A stretch of 26,508 bases of DNA from contig CAZRHS010000020.1 in NCBI GenBank assembly GCA_964600045.1, forward strand, positions 1 to 26,508. Direction: 5' to 3'. How positions within the stretch are numbered: the first letter of the stretch is position 1; the number at the start of each line of letters is the position of its first letter. The position numbers and the translations under genes are program-made. This document shows, piece by piece, positions 15,742 to 23,481 of the stretch. Source of the stretch: Phil1 sp964600045 (GTDB taxonomy: Bacteria; Bacillota; Clostridia; Christensenellales; CAG-138). Under the pieces are notes generated by a model. That model was not told where the DNA came from, searched no databases, and saw only the letters and a program-made list of their open reading frames with translations.

Positions 15742-16276
15742 TTTTTATCTTTCCGTATATCAGCTGCGCTATTGCCGCCGCAAATGACGCGCCAAAGAAT
15801 ATGATAAACAGAATTATCCAGCCGTTGTGCAGCAATCCGCCGCCCGGATCAAACGAGTAAACGCCGAAAATGTCCCCCGCGGCTATGCCTATGTTAAACG
15901 AGGTGAACACTGCCAAAGCAAATATGTATTTGGCGAAAAACGCGCCGGTCACAACGGCAAACGTCACCGCAAGGTACATATTTTGAATTGCCCATATGCT
16001 TACCTGCGAATCGTTAATCGAAACATTTGTCCAAACCAAATACGTTGCCGCCAGCGCAAGCGCGCTGCCCGCCGTGCAATAAAGCCGCTTTCTGTCGGCT
16101 TTGAATTTTACTATCGCGTATATAATCAGCGCCGCGCACGGCAAAACAAATATCAGCCACGATCTCGGGCGATGTATATCGCAGCCCTCAAACACATACG
16201 CCATGGATATTATTATTACGCATACCCATATTGCGGCCTTTATAATTTTTCCGTTTTTCGCGCCCTGATTTTCCAT
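15725..16276 (-). CDS. Small multi-pass membrane protein of unknown function
   Basis: The 183-residue protein has about five or six hydrophobic segments: IIKAAIWVCVIIISMAYVF, WLIFVLPCAALIIYAIV, TAGSALALAATYLVW, an AVTFAVVTGAFFAKYIFALAVF stretch, and GWIILFIIFFGASFAAAIAQ. A basic tail (KIKRAKDR) should be cytoplasmic. I do not recognise the family. It is the third gene of a minus-strand operon, beginning one base after the radA stop codon; its ribosome site (GGGGAA) is within the end of radA. That links its expression to radA but does not show a shared function. Confidence 0.75.
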   Translation of the reverse strand: MENQGAKNGKIIKAAIWVCVIIISMAYVFEGCDIHRPRSWLIFVLPCAALIIYAIVKFKADRKRLYCTAGSALALAATYLVWTNVSINDSQVSIWAIQNMYLAVTFAVVTGAFFAKYIFALAVFTSFNIGIAAGDIFGVYSFDPGGGLLHNGWIILFIIFFGASFAAAIAQLIYGKIKRAKDR

Positions 16277-16277
16277 T

Positions 16278-17621
16278 TTACTTATTCCCCTGCGTAAGCA
16301 CCTTTACGGCCTCGGCAAGCGTGCCCACGCGAACAAGCTCTATTCCGCCCGGGGCCTTAAAGGTTGCGTGCCTCGGTATTATAAGCCGCTCGTAGCCAAG
16401 GCGCGCGCATTCAGCCGCTCGCTTTTCCATTCTGCTTGCGCCGCGCACCTCTCCGGTAAGCGATATTTCGCCCAGGCATACGGTATTCTTAGGCATGGGT
16501 GCCTCAAGCAGGGCGCTCGCCACGCACATGGCAACGGCCAGATCGCAGCAGCGCTCCTCAAGTCTCATTCCGCCAACAACGTTTATATACACGTCCTTAT
16601 CCGCAAGCGAAAGATATGCCTTTTTTTCAAGCACCGCAAGCAGAAGTATAAGCCTGTTCAGCTCAAGCCCCGCGCTCATGCGCCGCGGGTTTGAAAAAGG
16701 TGTGTTTGATATAAGCGACTGCACCTCAACAAGCATTGGCCTTGTGCCCTCAAGTGCGCAGGTTACCGCGCAGCCCGGGGCATCCGTTCCGGTAAGGAAC
16801 ATGCCCGAAGGATCGGGTATTTCCTCCATGCCGTGCTCACCCATTTCAAAAACGCCTATCTCGTTTGTTGAGCCATAGCGATTCTTTACGCTCCTTAAAA
16901 GCCTGAACGCGTCGTGCCTGTCCCCTTCAAATGAAAGCACGGTATCCACCATGTGCTCAAGCACCCTTGGGCCGGCTATGGCGCCCTCTTTTGTAACGTG
17001 GCCCACTATGAATACGGCCGTGCCGGTTGTTTTGGCAACGCGTGTCAAAAAGGATGTTGCCTCGCGAACCTGACTCACGCTGCCGGGCGCTGAGGCTATA
17101 TCCGGGCAGTACATGGTCTGTATGGAGTCTATTATAAGAAACGCGGGCTTTATCCGCTCAATTTCCGCCTCTATTACGGTTATGTCCGTTTCCGCAAGCA
17201 GCAGCATGTCTCCGTTTGCGCCGAGGCGTTCCGCCCTAAGCTTAAGCTGCGCCGCCGATTCCTCACCCGTAACATAAAGCACGCTCCCCTGCGCGGTAAG
17301 CGAGCCCGCCATCTGCATAAGAAGGGTTGATTTGCCTATGCCCGGGTCTCCGCCCAAAAGCACAGCGCTTCCGCCCACTATGCCGCCGCCAAGCACCCTG
17401 TCCAGCTCGCCTATGCCGCTTGGTATTCTTTTCGCCGCGTCCGCGCGCACCTCGCGCATGGGCAAAGCGCGCTGGGTTGATATTCCTTTTTTAATCTGCT
17501 GCACGGGCGCGGTTTCAACAAATGTGTTCCAGCTGTCGCAATTCGGGCAGCGGCCAAGCCACTTGCCGCTTTCGTAGCCGCACTCGCCGCAGACAAATAC
17601 CGTTTTCGCTCCCTTAGGCAT
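16278..17621 (-). CDS. radA: DNA repair protein RadA (Sms)
   Basis: The 447-residue protein has the standard three-part layout: a zinc finger (C11, C14, C25, C28), a RecA-like ATPase domain with Walker A GDPGIGKST (91-99), and a Lon-protease-like C-terminal domain lacking the catalytic serine-lysine pair. The RadA-specific motif is KNRYG (246-250); the textbook form is KNRFG, so F is replaced by Y. RadA is a hexameric helicase that extends recombination intermediates. Its start codon shares one base with the upstream stop codon (TGATG), so it is translationally coupled to the propeller-like membrane protein gene, an uncommon partner; radA is more often next to disA or ispD in Firmicutes. Confidence 0.96.
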   Translation of the reverse strand: MPKGAKTVFVCGECGYESGKWLGRCPNCDSWNTFVETAPVQQIKKGISTQRALPMREVRADAAKRIPSGIGELDRVLGGGIVGGSAVLLGGDPGIGKSTLLMQMAGSLTAQGSVLYVTGEESAAQLKLRAERLGANGDMLLLAETDITVIEAEIERIKPAFLIIDSIQTMYCPDIASAPGSVSQVREATSFLTRVAKTTGTAVFIVGHVTKEGAIAGPRVLEHMVDTVLSFEGDRHDAFRLLRSVKNRYGSTNEIGVFEMGEHGMEEIPDPSGMFLTGTDAPGCAVTCALEGTRPMLVEVQSLISNTPFSNPRRMSAGLELNRLILLLAVLEKKAYLSLADKDVYINVVGGMRLEERCCDLAVAMCVASALLEAPMPKNTVCLGEISLTGEVRGASRMEKRAAECARLGYERLIIPRHATFKAPGGIELVRVGTLAEAVKVLTQGNK

Positions 17622-18823
17622 CAGTCCGGCACCTCCGCATATTTAAGAATGTCTCTCTCCCGGCTGGTAACGTCCATCCATATTACCTTGCCGTCGCTCA
17701 CGCCCATAAACTGCGCCGTTTCGTACACTCCGGAAAGCTTATAGGTCTTTTGGTTGTCTATCCTGTAAAGGTATATTGTTTCGTCCTTAGAGTACGCTAT
17801 AAAGTTATTGCCCATGCCGAACTGCACAACGCCTTCCGCCACAAGCGTAGGCTCGGTTTCATCCTGAGCCATGTAATAAAGCTTGCTCTCGGGTGAATGG
17901 TGCGAATCAAGCCAGGCCGTGTACTGCCCGTTTGATATGGGGTCGTGCGCGTAGGTCCCTGTATGTATGCTCTTTATTGATGTTGAGCCTAAGCGCACAA
18001 AGTATATAACGCTCGTGTCCTCATCGTCCGTTGAGCCGCTCTTTTCGGCATCCGCCCAAACAAGCACGCCGTTCACAAGCGAAGGCAGGCTTTGGCCGTA
18101 TGAGCTGTTGCTGAACATATGCAGCGTTGTTGTTTCCATGGTTGTAAGGTCGCAAAGGAAAAGCTTGTCCATGCGCGTACCCGTGCGCTCTATCCACGCC
18201 ACATAGTTTTCATAAAGCATCGGCTCGCATTGGCCGGTATACACGGTTTTTATGGTTACGGGCGTAAGCGTGGAGTCGTTCCTGTTTACGGCGCAAAGCT
18301 TGCCGCCGCCGTCATAATTCGCGTCCAGATAAACTATCCAGTCGTCATTGAACTTCGGGAACATAAAGTGCGTATTTTCAAGCGTTATGTCTATCTTTTC
18401 GGCGGTGCGCTCCTCCGGATCCCAAAGCAGCAAATCGCACATTACGGATTTTCCGTCAATAAGCTTGCCGCCGGTAAGAATAAGCTTGCCATTATAAAAA
18501 TAAGGATCGCCGAACCATTTATAGTCCCTTATTTCGTCGAACACAACCTCTTCTTCCGCGCTTTCCGCGTCAAAAAGATCCATTGGGTTAGGCGTTGGCG
18601 TGGGCTCCGGGGTGGGGCTTGGCGAAGGCGTGGGCGCGAACGGCGCGCGATACTCAACACCTATAAGCGGAAGCAGCTTAGGCAGGCCCACAAACACAAT
18701 TGCCGCTATTATGCCGATAATGCCCAAAACGGTTGCGCAAAGCGCGAGTATCGGCCCCCATATTGTTGATTTAAGGCTGCGCCTGCGGCGTATGCCGCGC
18801 CGCCGTCTGTGATATCGTTTCAT
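17621..18823 (-). CDS. Membrane-anchored extracellular protein with propeller-like repeats
   Basis: The protein has 400 residues. It opens with a very basic tract (YHRRRRGIRRRRSLK, residues 4-18), then one long transmembrane segment (about 22-50), then a Pro/Thr/Ser linker with TPSPSPTPEPTPTPNP, then about 310 residues with repeating hydrophobic-aromatic strands (WIVYLD, YVAWIER, GVLVWADA, YTAWLDS, FIAYSKDE, KVIWMDV). These look like beta-propeller blades of the TolB/DUF5050 kind, but I cannot name the family. Positive-inside topology puts the propeller outside the cell. An upstream in-frame ATG at 18883 lies beyond the promoter and is rejected. It is first in the operon with radA. A role in envelope sensing is only a guess. 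Confidence 0.75.
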   Translation of the reverse strand: MKRYHRRRRGIRRRRSLKSTIWGPILALCATVLGIIGIIAAIVFVGLPKLLPLIGVEYRAPFAPTPSPSPTPEPTPTPNPMDLFDAESAEEEVVFDEIRDYKWFGDPYFYNGKLILTGGKLIDGKSVMCDLLLWDPEERTAEKIDITLENTHFMFPKFNDDWIVYLDANYDGGGKLCAVNRNDSTLTPVTIKTVYTGQCEPMLYENYVAWIERTGTRMDKLFLCDLTTMETTTLHMFSNSSYGQSLPSLVNGVLVWADAEKSGSTDDEDTSVIYFVRLGSTSIKSIHTGTYAHDPISNGQYTAWLDSHHSPESKLYYMAQDETEPTLVAEGVVQFGMGNNFIAYSKDETIYLYRIDNQKTYKLSGVYETAQFMGVSDGKVIWMDVTSRERDILKYAEVPD

Positions 18824-18863
18824 TATATATACCGAATCCTGTGATTTTCTTGTTTGTTTATAT

Positions 18864-18893
18864 AGTATATCACAGTCCGGCATATTCCCTCAA
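18864..18893 (-). promoter_or_regulatory. Promoter of the propeller-radA operon
   Basis: On the minus strand TTGAGG (18893-18888), an 18-base spacer and TATACT (18869-18864) with an extended TGA just before it make a good sigma-A match. It lies about 40 bases before the ATG at 18823, which has only a weak AGGA ribosome site. Confidence 0.6.
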
Positions 18894-18915
18894 TGAGCCA
18901 AAATGTAAACATTGG

Positions 18916-18956
18916 TTGAGAACACTCGAAATAATGATATAATAGGATAGTATAAT
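18916..18956 (+). promoter_or_regulatory. Promoter region of the glycosyltransferase gene
   Basis: TTGAGA (18916-18921), a 16-base spacer and TATAAT (18938-18943) with an extended TGA form one promoter. A second TATAAT at 18951-18956 follows. The 16 bases at 18941-18956 (AATAGGATAGTATAAT) recur exactly in the tRNA-Thr promoter. Confidence 0.55.
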
Positions 18957-18978
18957 CAGAAAAGGCAGGTTTATTCGA

Positions 18979-19911
18979 ATGAAGAAATTGCTTTCTCTCA
19001 TCGTTCCGGTTTTTAATGAAGAAGAGGTACTGCCGCAGTCCTATGCCCGCATGAGCGAGGCTATGCGCGCGCTGAGCGACTACGACCACGAGATAATATA
19101 CGTAAACGACGGCAGCCGCGACGGCACCATGCGCCAGCTGCGCGCCATAGCAAAGGAGCACAGCGAGGTTCGCGTAATAAGCTTTTCAAGAAACTTTGGC
19201 CACCAGCTTGCCGTAACCGCCGGCATGGACAACGCCCGCGGCGATGCCCTTATTATAATAGACGCGGACCTTCAGGACCCGCCGGAGGTTATAGCTGAGC
19301 TTGTTAAGGCCTGGGAAAACGGGGCGGACATAGCCTACGGCAAGCGCCTTAAAAGAGAGGGCGAAACCATATTCAAAAAGTTCACCGCCTTCTGCTACTA
19401 CAGGCTTCTTAACGCCATGAGCGCATACCCCATTCCGCTTGATACGGGCGACTTCAGGCTGCTTGACAAAAAGGTTGCCGACGTATTTCTTAAAATGCGG
19501 GAGCATAATCGCTTCCTTCGCGGCATGAGCGGCTGGATGGGCTTTGAGGCCGTTCCCGTTGAATATGTGCGCCATGAGCGCCAGGCCGGCAAAACCAAAT
19601 ATACCCTCAAAAAAATGCTGCGTTTGGCGTTTGACGGCATACTGGGCTTTTCATATAAACCTATGTCCTTGGCGCTTTACGCGGGCATTGCGCTCGGCGT
19701 TCTGAGCGTGCTTGGGCTTATTGCGCTTATAATTGTCGCGGCAACCGTAGGCTGCGCGGCGTGGCTTTGGGCCGTGGACGGACTTGTGCTTATAAACGCG
19801 CTTACGCTTGTCGCAATAGGCATTCAGGGCGCGTACCTTAACAGGATATATGACGAGGTTCGCAACCGCCCGCTTTACATAGCCGCCGAAACAATAAATA
19901 TAGACCGCTGA
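18979..19911 (+). CDS. GT2 glycosyltransferase of the GtrB/DPM1 polyprenyl-phosphate type
   Basis: The 310-residue protein has an N-terminal GT-A domain: LSLIVPVFNEEEVL (5-18), VNDGSRDGT (42-50), SRNFGHQLAVTAGMD (70-84) and the DADLQDPPE metal/nucleotide-sugar site (95-103). Two C-terminal transmembrane segments (about 232-260 and 268-288) follow. This is the layout of GtrB and bactoprenol-phosphate glucosyltransferases, which transfer a sugar from UDP- or GDP-sugar to a polyprenyl phosphate on the cytoplasmic face for wall or polysaccharide glycosylation. No GtrA flippase or GtrC-like transferase lies nearby, so its partner must be elsewhere. GCAGG lies about nine bases before the ATG. The gene appears to be transcribed alone. 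Confidence 0.9.
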   Translation: MKKLLSLIVPVFNEEEVLPQSYARMSEAMRALSDYDHEIIYVNDGSRDGTMRQLRAIAKEHSEVRVISFSRNFGHQLAVTAGMDNARGDALIIIDADLQDPPEVIAELVKAWENGADIAYGKRLKREGETIFKKFTAFCYYRLLNAMSAYPIPLDTGDFRLLDKKVADVFLKMREHNRFLRGMSGWMGFEAVPVEYVRHERQAGKTKYTLKKMLRLAFDGILGFSYKPMSLALYAGIALGVLSVLGLIALIIVAATVGCAAWLWAVDGLVLINALTLVAIGIQGAYLNRIYDEVRNRPLYIAAETINIDR

Positions 19912-19988
19912 ACGGATTAATTTGAGTTTTATAATGTGAACTTATGGTTAATCTTGCATATTCGTATGCTTGATTAGCCCTGCAACTA

Positions 19989-20018
19989 TTGCCAAAAGTT
20001 CTTTGTTTTTGGTACTAT
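19989..20018 (+). promoter_or_regulatory. Probable gap promoter
   Basis: TTGCCA (19989-19994), an 18-base spacer and TACTAT (20013-20018) lie about 80 bases upstream of gap. The predicted leader holds a small hairpin at 20035-20059 (TTCGGCT/AGCCGAA core) followed by an AT-rich stretch. The role of that hairpin is unknown; mRNA stability or attenuation are possible. Confidence 0.4.
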
Positions 20019-20096
20019 TACATGTGTGGAAATCAATTTCGGCTGTATAAGCCGAATTTATATTTTAGAAATTTTTATTTATGGAGGATATAGTTT

Positions 20097-21110
20097 ATGG
20101 CAATTAAGATTGGCATCAACGGGTTCGGCCGCATAGGCAGGCTGGTGCTGCGCGTGTGCGCAAAGAATCCGGATATGGAGGTAGTGGGTATAAACGATCC
20201 GTTTATAAGCGCGGATTACATGGCCTACATGACCAAGTTTGATACCGTGCACGGCGCGTTTGAGGGCGACGTGAGCGCGAAAGAGGATAAGCTTATCGTA
20301 AACGGGAAGGAAATTCATGTTTATCAGCAGATGAACGCCTGCGACGTACCCTGGAGCGAGTGCGGCGCGGAATATATAGTTGAGTCCAGCGGCGTGAACA
20401 CAACCACCGAAAAGGCATCCGCGCATCTTGCGGGCGGCGCCAAGAAGGTTATAATAACCGCCCCCTCAAGCGATGCAAAAATGTTCGTTATGGGCGTTAA
20501 TACCGACGAATACACAAAGGACATAAACATTGTTTCAAACGCCAGCTGCACCACAAACTGCCTGGCTCCCCTTGCGGAGGTTATAAACGAAAAGTTCGGC
20601 ATAGTGGAAGGCCTTATGACAACCGTGCATTCCATAACCGCAACGCAAAAAACCGTTGACGGCACATCCAAGAAGGATTGGCGCGGCGGCCGCGCGGCGG
20701 CGCATAACCTTATTCCCAGCTCCACCGGTGCCGCCAAGGCCGTGGGCAAGGTTATACCCGAGCTTAACGGAAAGCTTACCGGCCTCAGCATCCGCGTTCC
20801 CACTCCGGATGTTTCAATAGTGGACCTTACCTGCCGCATTGAAAAGGCCGCCACTTATGATGAAATAACCGCCGCCATGAAGGAAGCGAGCGAGAGCGAC
20901 CGCTGGAAGGGCATTATAGGTTATACCGATCAGCCCGTTGTGTCGAGCGACTTTTATACCGATCCTCACATCTGCATATTTGACGCTACCGCCGGCATAA
21001 GCCTTAACCCGAACTTTATAAAGCTTATCGCCTGGTACGATAACGAGTGGGGCTACAGCAACAAGGTTGTTGAGCTTATCGCTCACATGGCAAAGGTAGA
21101 CGCCGAATAA
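20097..21110 (+). CDS. gap: Glyceraldehyde-3-phosphate dehydrogenase
   Basis: The 337-residue protein is a full-length type I GAPDH. It has the Rossmann NAD site INGFGRIGR (7-15), a GIND block at 31-34 that favours NAD over NADP, the catalytic block NASCTTNCLAPL with nucleophile C151, and partner H178 (TTVHSIT). It oxidises glyceraldehyde-3-phosphate to 1,3-bisphosphoglycerate in glycolysis, in the cytoplasm. GGAGG precedes the ATG. It stands alone, with its own promoter and terminator, rather than in a gap-pgk-tpi operon. By hand count about 17 of its 30 isoleucine codons are ATA. Confidence 0.97.
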   Translation: MAIKIGINGFGRIGRLVLRVCAKNPDMEVVGINDPFISADYMAYMTKFDTVHGAFEGDVSAKEDKLIVNGKEIHVYQQMNACDVPWSECGAEYIVESSGVNTTTEKASAHLAGGAKKVIITAPSSDAKMFVMGVNTDEYTKDINIVSNASCTTNCLAPLAEVINEKFGIVEGLMTTVHSITATQKTVDGTSKKDWRGGRAAAHNLIPSSTGAAKAVGKVIPELNGKLTGLSIRVPTPDVSIVDLTCRIEKAATYDEITAAMKEASESDRWKGIIGYTDQPVVSSDFYTDPHICIFDATAGISLNPNFIKLIAWYDNEWGYSNKVVELIAHMAKVDAE

Positions 21111-21129
21111 ATAAGCCTTAAATTATAAG

Positions 21130-21165
21130 CGCCGCGCCCGGACTTCACCGGGTACGGCGTTTTTT
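21130..21165 (+). terminator. gap terminator
   Basis: CGCCG-C-GCCCGG pairs with CCGGGT-A-CGGCG (one mismatch, one G-U pair) across an ACTTCA loop and is followed by TTTTTT. Confidence 0.85.
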
Positions 21166-21174
21166 GTTTGCATA

Positions 21175-21201
21175 CAAAAAAGGCGTGGTATCGGCCACGC
21201 C
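21175..21201 (-). terminator. asnS terminator
   Basis: On the minus strand GGCGTGG (21201-21195) pairs with CCACGCC (21188-21182) across a six-base loop, followed by TTTTTTG. It sits back-to-back with the gap terminator, so each convergent gene has its own. Confidence 0.82.
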
Positions 21202-21217
21202 CTTCTCATTATTATAA

Positions 21218-22600
21218 TTATATATCCATGCTCGAAGCCGTACGGGGGAACGGGAGCACGTCCCTTATGTTCGCTATGCCCGTAACGTACATTACAATGC
21301 GCTCGAATCCCAAGCCGTAGCCCGCGTGCTGCACGCCGCCGAAGCGCCTAAGATCCATATACCAGTCATACTGGCTCATATCAAGCCCAAGCTCCTCTAT
21401 GCGCTGCTTAAGCTTGTCCGTGCGCTCCTCACGCTGGCTGCCGCCTATTATCTCGCCCACGCCGGGAACAAGCAGGTCAACCGCGGCAACGGTCTTTCCG
21501 TCGTCATTAAGGCGCATATAGAAGGCCTTTATGTCCTTGGGATAGTTGGTAACGAATACGGGGCGCTTGAATATCTGCTCGGTCAGGTAGCGCTCATGCT
21601 CGGTCTGCAGGTCGCAGCCCCAATCAACGGGATACTTAAACTCCGCGCCGGACTTTTTAAGAAGATCAACGGCCTCGGTATAGGTTACCCTGGCAAAATC
21701 GTTTTCGACAACGTTTGTAAGCCTGTCAAGCAGGGTCTTGTCCACGAAGCTATTGAAGAACTTAAGCTCGTCCGGGCAGCGCTCCATAACGGTGCGGATA
21801 ATGTATTTAACCATCGCCTCGGCAACTTCCATGTCTCCCTCAAGGTCGCAGAAGGCCATCTCCGGCTCTATCATCCAGAACTCGGCCGCGTGGCGCGCGG
21901 TGAATGAATACTCCGCCCTGAAGGTGGGGCCAAACGTGTATATATCGCGGAAGGCCAGCGCAAACGCCTCGCCGTAAAGCTGTCCGCTTACCGCCAGATT
22001 AGCTTCCCTGCCGAAGAAATCCTTGCTGTCGTCGGTTTTGCCGTCCTCGGTTTTGGGCAGATTGTTCATGTCAAGCGTTGTCACGCGGAACATCTCGCCC
22101 GCGCCCTCGCAGTCGCTCGGGGTGATGAGCGGAGTATGAACATAAAGGAAGCCGCGCTCGTCAAAGAAGCGGTGTATGGCCTGCGCCACAACGCCGCGCA
22201 CCCTGAACGCCGCCTGGAACATATTCGTGCGGGGCCTTAAGTGCTGAATGGTGCGCAGATACTCAAGGCTGTGCCTCTTCTTCTGCAGGGGATAGTCGCT
22301 GTCGCAAGTGCCGAGGATTGAAATTTCCTTAGCCCTTATTTCAAAAGGCTGCGGCATGTCCGGCGTAAGCACAAGCTCACCCTTAACGCCTATCGCGGTT
22401 CCGGTATTAAGCTGCTTGGTTATGTCCTGATTGATATTATTGGTCTCGTAAACAACCTGCACATTCTTGAAGCAGGAGCCGTCGCCAAGCTCTATAAAGC
22501 CAACGTTCTTGCTTTCGCGTGCCGTTCTGATCCAACCTACAACCTCGATTTCGCCTGCGTGAGCTTCATAAGCCCGCATCAGTTCGCTCAATCTTAACAT
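21218..22600 (-). CDS. asnS: Asparaginyl-tRNA synthetase
   Basis: The 460-residue protein has an N-terminal OB-fold anticodon-binding domain (about 1-100) and a class IIb catalytic core. Motif 2 is TFGPTFRAE (222-230). SDCEGAGEMFRV (162-173), the following insertion of about 25 residues and GREANLAVSGQLYGE are typical of bacterial AsnRS rather than AspRS. Motif 3 is GLGFERIVMYVTG, near the C-terminus. It attaches Asn to tRNA-Asn, so this organism can charge Asn directly. I start it at the ATG at 22600, six bases after GGAGG; a TTG at 22606 directly abuts that site and is rejected. The leader is about 25 bases, with no room for a T-box. Confidence 0.96.
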   Translation of the reverse strand: MLRLSELMRAYEAHAGEIEVVGWIRTARESKNVGFIELGDGSCFKNVQVVYETNNINQDITKQLNTGTAIGVKGELVLTPDMPQPFEIRAKEISILGTCDSDYPLQKKRHSLEYLRTIQHLRPRTNMFQAAFRVRGVVAQAIHRFFDERGFLYVHTPLITPSDCEGAGEMFRVTTLDMNNLPKTEDGKTDDSKDFFGREANLAVSGQLYGEAFALAFRDIYTFGPTFRAEYSFTARHAAEFWMIEPEMAFCDLEGDMEVAEAMVKYIIRTVMERCPDELKFFNSFVDKTLLDRLTNVVENDFARVTYTEAVDLLKKSGAEFKYPVDWGCDLQTEHERYLTEQIFKRPVFVTNYPKDIKAFYMRLNDDGKTVAAVDLLVPGVGEIIGGSQREERTDKLKQRIEELGLDMSQYDWYMDLRRFGGVQHAGYGLGFERIVMYVTGIANIRDVLPFPRTASSMDI

Positions 22601-22632
22601 AATCAACCTCCGGATAATAAATACTGTTCGCT

Positions 22633-22661
22633 ATTATATTCCAATTTGCCCCATTTAGCAA
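22633..22661 (-). promoter_or_regulatory. asnS promoter
   Basis: On the minus strand TTGCTA (22661-22656), a 17-base spacer and TATAAT (22638-22633) make a strong sigma-A promoter just before the GGAGG ribosome site. Confidence 0.65.
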
Positions 22662-22670
22662 GCTAAGGCC

Positions 22671-23198
22671 TTATATTTTTGCTATAAGCGGCAAAATCTC
22701 GCCATAGAGAGAATCCCTGTTCTGCTCCGTAATATTAAAAACCTGTGCCTTTTCGTGCGCACGCACGGCGTTAAGAAACTCCACATCGTAGCGATCCTTT
22801 ACCGCCGCTATAACCTGAATGTCCCCATCAAGCGCACCGAACACGGCACTCTTGAACTCCTCCGCGTTTCTTTCCATAAAGCCAAGCTCGTCCATTATTA
22901 TCACTCCGCCCGGCTTTGCGGCGCGAATGTACTTAGCGCCAAACTTGTCAAATACCTCCGCATGTACATCGTGCATTTTGCCGCTGCATCGGCCAATCAT
23001 ATTTTCTTTGCCACGCTCGCGCTCTTCGTCCTTAACCCAGGCAGGATATAAGTAAATAGGAAAAAGGCCGTCGTCATCAGCCTTATCCAGGCGCTTTGTA
23101 AAGTATCCGTACAGCGGGGCATCAACTTTGGCGATAAGCTTTGCAATAAGCGTGGACTTGCCAACTCCCCTCGCGCCGCAGATAAGTATATGCTTCAT
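22671..23198 (-). CDS. THEP1-like nucleoside-triphosphatase (NTPase_1 family)
   Basis: The 175-residue P-loop protein carries Walker A GARGVGKST (8-16) right at the N-terminus, a GYFTKR block (31-36) typical of THEP1 relatives, and a Walker B-like IIMDELGFME (100-109). THEP1 proteins hydrolyse NTPs to NDPs slowly; the biological role in bacteria is unclear. I start it at 23198, where GGAGG lies just upstream and homology begins. An open frame continues upstream to 23303, but that part crosses a terminator and the tRNA. It lies between tRNA-Thr and asnS on the same strand, and is divergent from the metal-type ABC operon. I saw no promoter of its own and it may depend on tRNA read-through. Confidence 0.83.
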   Translation of the reverse strand: MKHILICGARGVGKSTLIAKLIAKVDAPLYGYFTKRLDKADDDGLFPIYLYPAWVKDEERERGKENMIGRCSGKMHDVHAEVFDKFGAKYIRAAKPGGVIIMDELGFMERNAEEFKSAVFGALDGDIQVIAAVKDRYDVEFLNAVRAHEKAQVFNITEQNRDSLYGEILPLIAKI

Positions 23199-23225
23199 AC
23201 AGGCCTCCTCCTGATTTTGTATACA

Positions 23226-23254
23226 AAAATACCATCCATGACGGATGGTATTTT
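23226..23254 (-). terminator. tRNA-Thr terminator
   Basis: On the minus strand AAAATACCATCC and GGATGGTATTTT form a perfect 12-bp stem with a five-base loop, followed by further T residues. It starts four bases after the tRNA CCA end and lies between the tRNA and the THEP1-like gene. Confidence 0.82.
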
Positions 23255-23257
23255 GCG

Positions 23258-23334
23258 TGGAGCTGGTGATGGGAGTCGGACCCATGAACCTCGTCATTAC
23301 CAATGACGCGCTCTACCAACTGAGCTACACCAGC
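23258..23334 (-). tRNA. tRNA-Thr (anticodon GGU), CCA encoded
   Basis: The minus strand folds into a full cloverleaf: acceptor GCTGGTG/CACCAGC, D arm GCTC-AGTTGGTA-GAGC, anticodon arm CGTCA-TTGGTAA-TGACG (anticodon GGT, reading ACC/ACU) and T stem ATGGG/CCCAT. The discriminator is U and CCA is encoded. Two details are unusual. The T loop reads TCCGACT, so position 55, normally U (pseudouridine), is C. The variable loop has six bases (AGGTTC) where four or five is usual, making the tRNA 77 nt long. Confidence 0.95.
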
Positions 23335-23369
23335 GAACCATTATGACGCTTACCGCGTCAACGCTGTAT

Positions 23370-23398
23370 ATTATACTATCCTATTCCGATATATGCAA
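23370..23398 (-). promoter_or_regulatory. tRNA-Thr promoter
   Basis: On the minus strand TTGCAT (23398-23393), a 17-base spacer and TATAAT (23375-23370) make a strong sigma-A promoter about 36 bases upstream of the tRNA. A 6-bp hairpin (TGACGC/GCGTCA, 23344-23360) lies in the 5' leader that RNase P would remove. Confidence 0.7.
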
Positions 23399-23481
23399 GG
23401 ACTTTTTTTCAAGTTTTACAAATTTTGTATCAGCTTTCAATATTTGCCGAAATCAGGGCGTTTTGCGGGCGTTATTCTTTG

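Noticed and set aside
18119..18769. 216-codon plus-strand open frame opposite the propeller-like protein gene
   Set aside because: The minus strand has a promoter, an operon junction with radA, a signal-anchor and a linker; the plus frame is basic and low in motif content.
22601..22670. T-box leader for asnS
   Set aside because: The promoter lies only about 25 bases upstream of the ribosome site, leaving no room for a specifier stem and antiterminator.
23199..23303. N-terminal extension of the THEP1-like protein
   Set aside because: It would translate the tRNA-Thr terminator and part of the tRNA. The P-loop begins right after the ATG at 23198, which has its own GGAGG.
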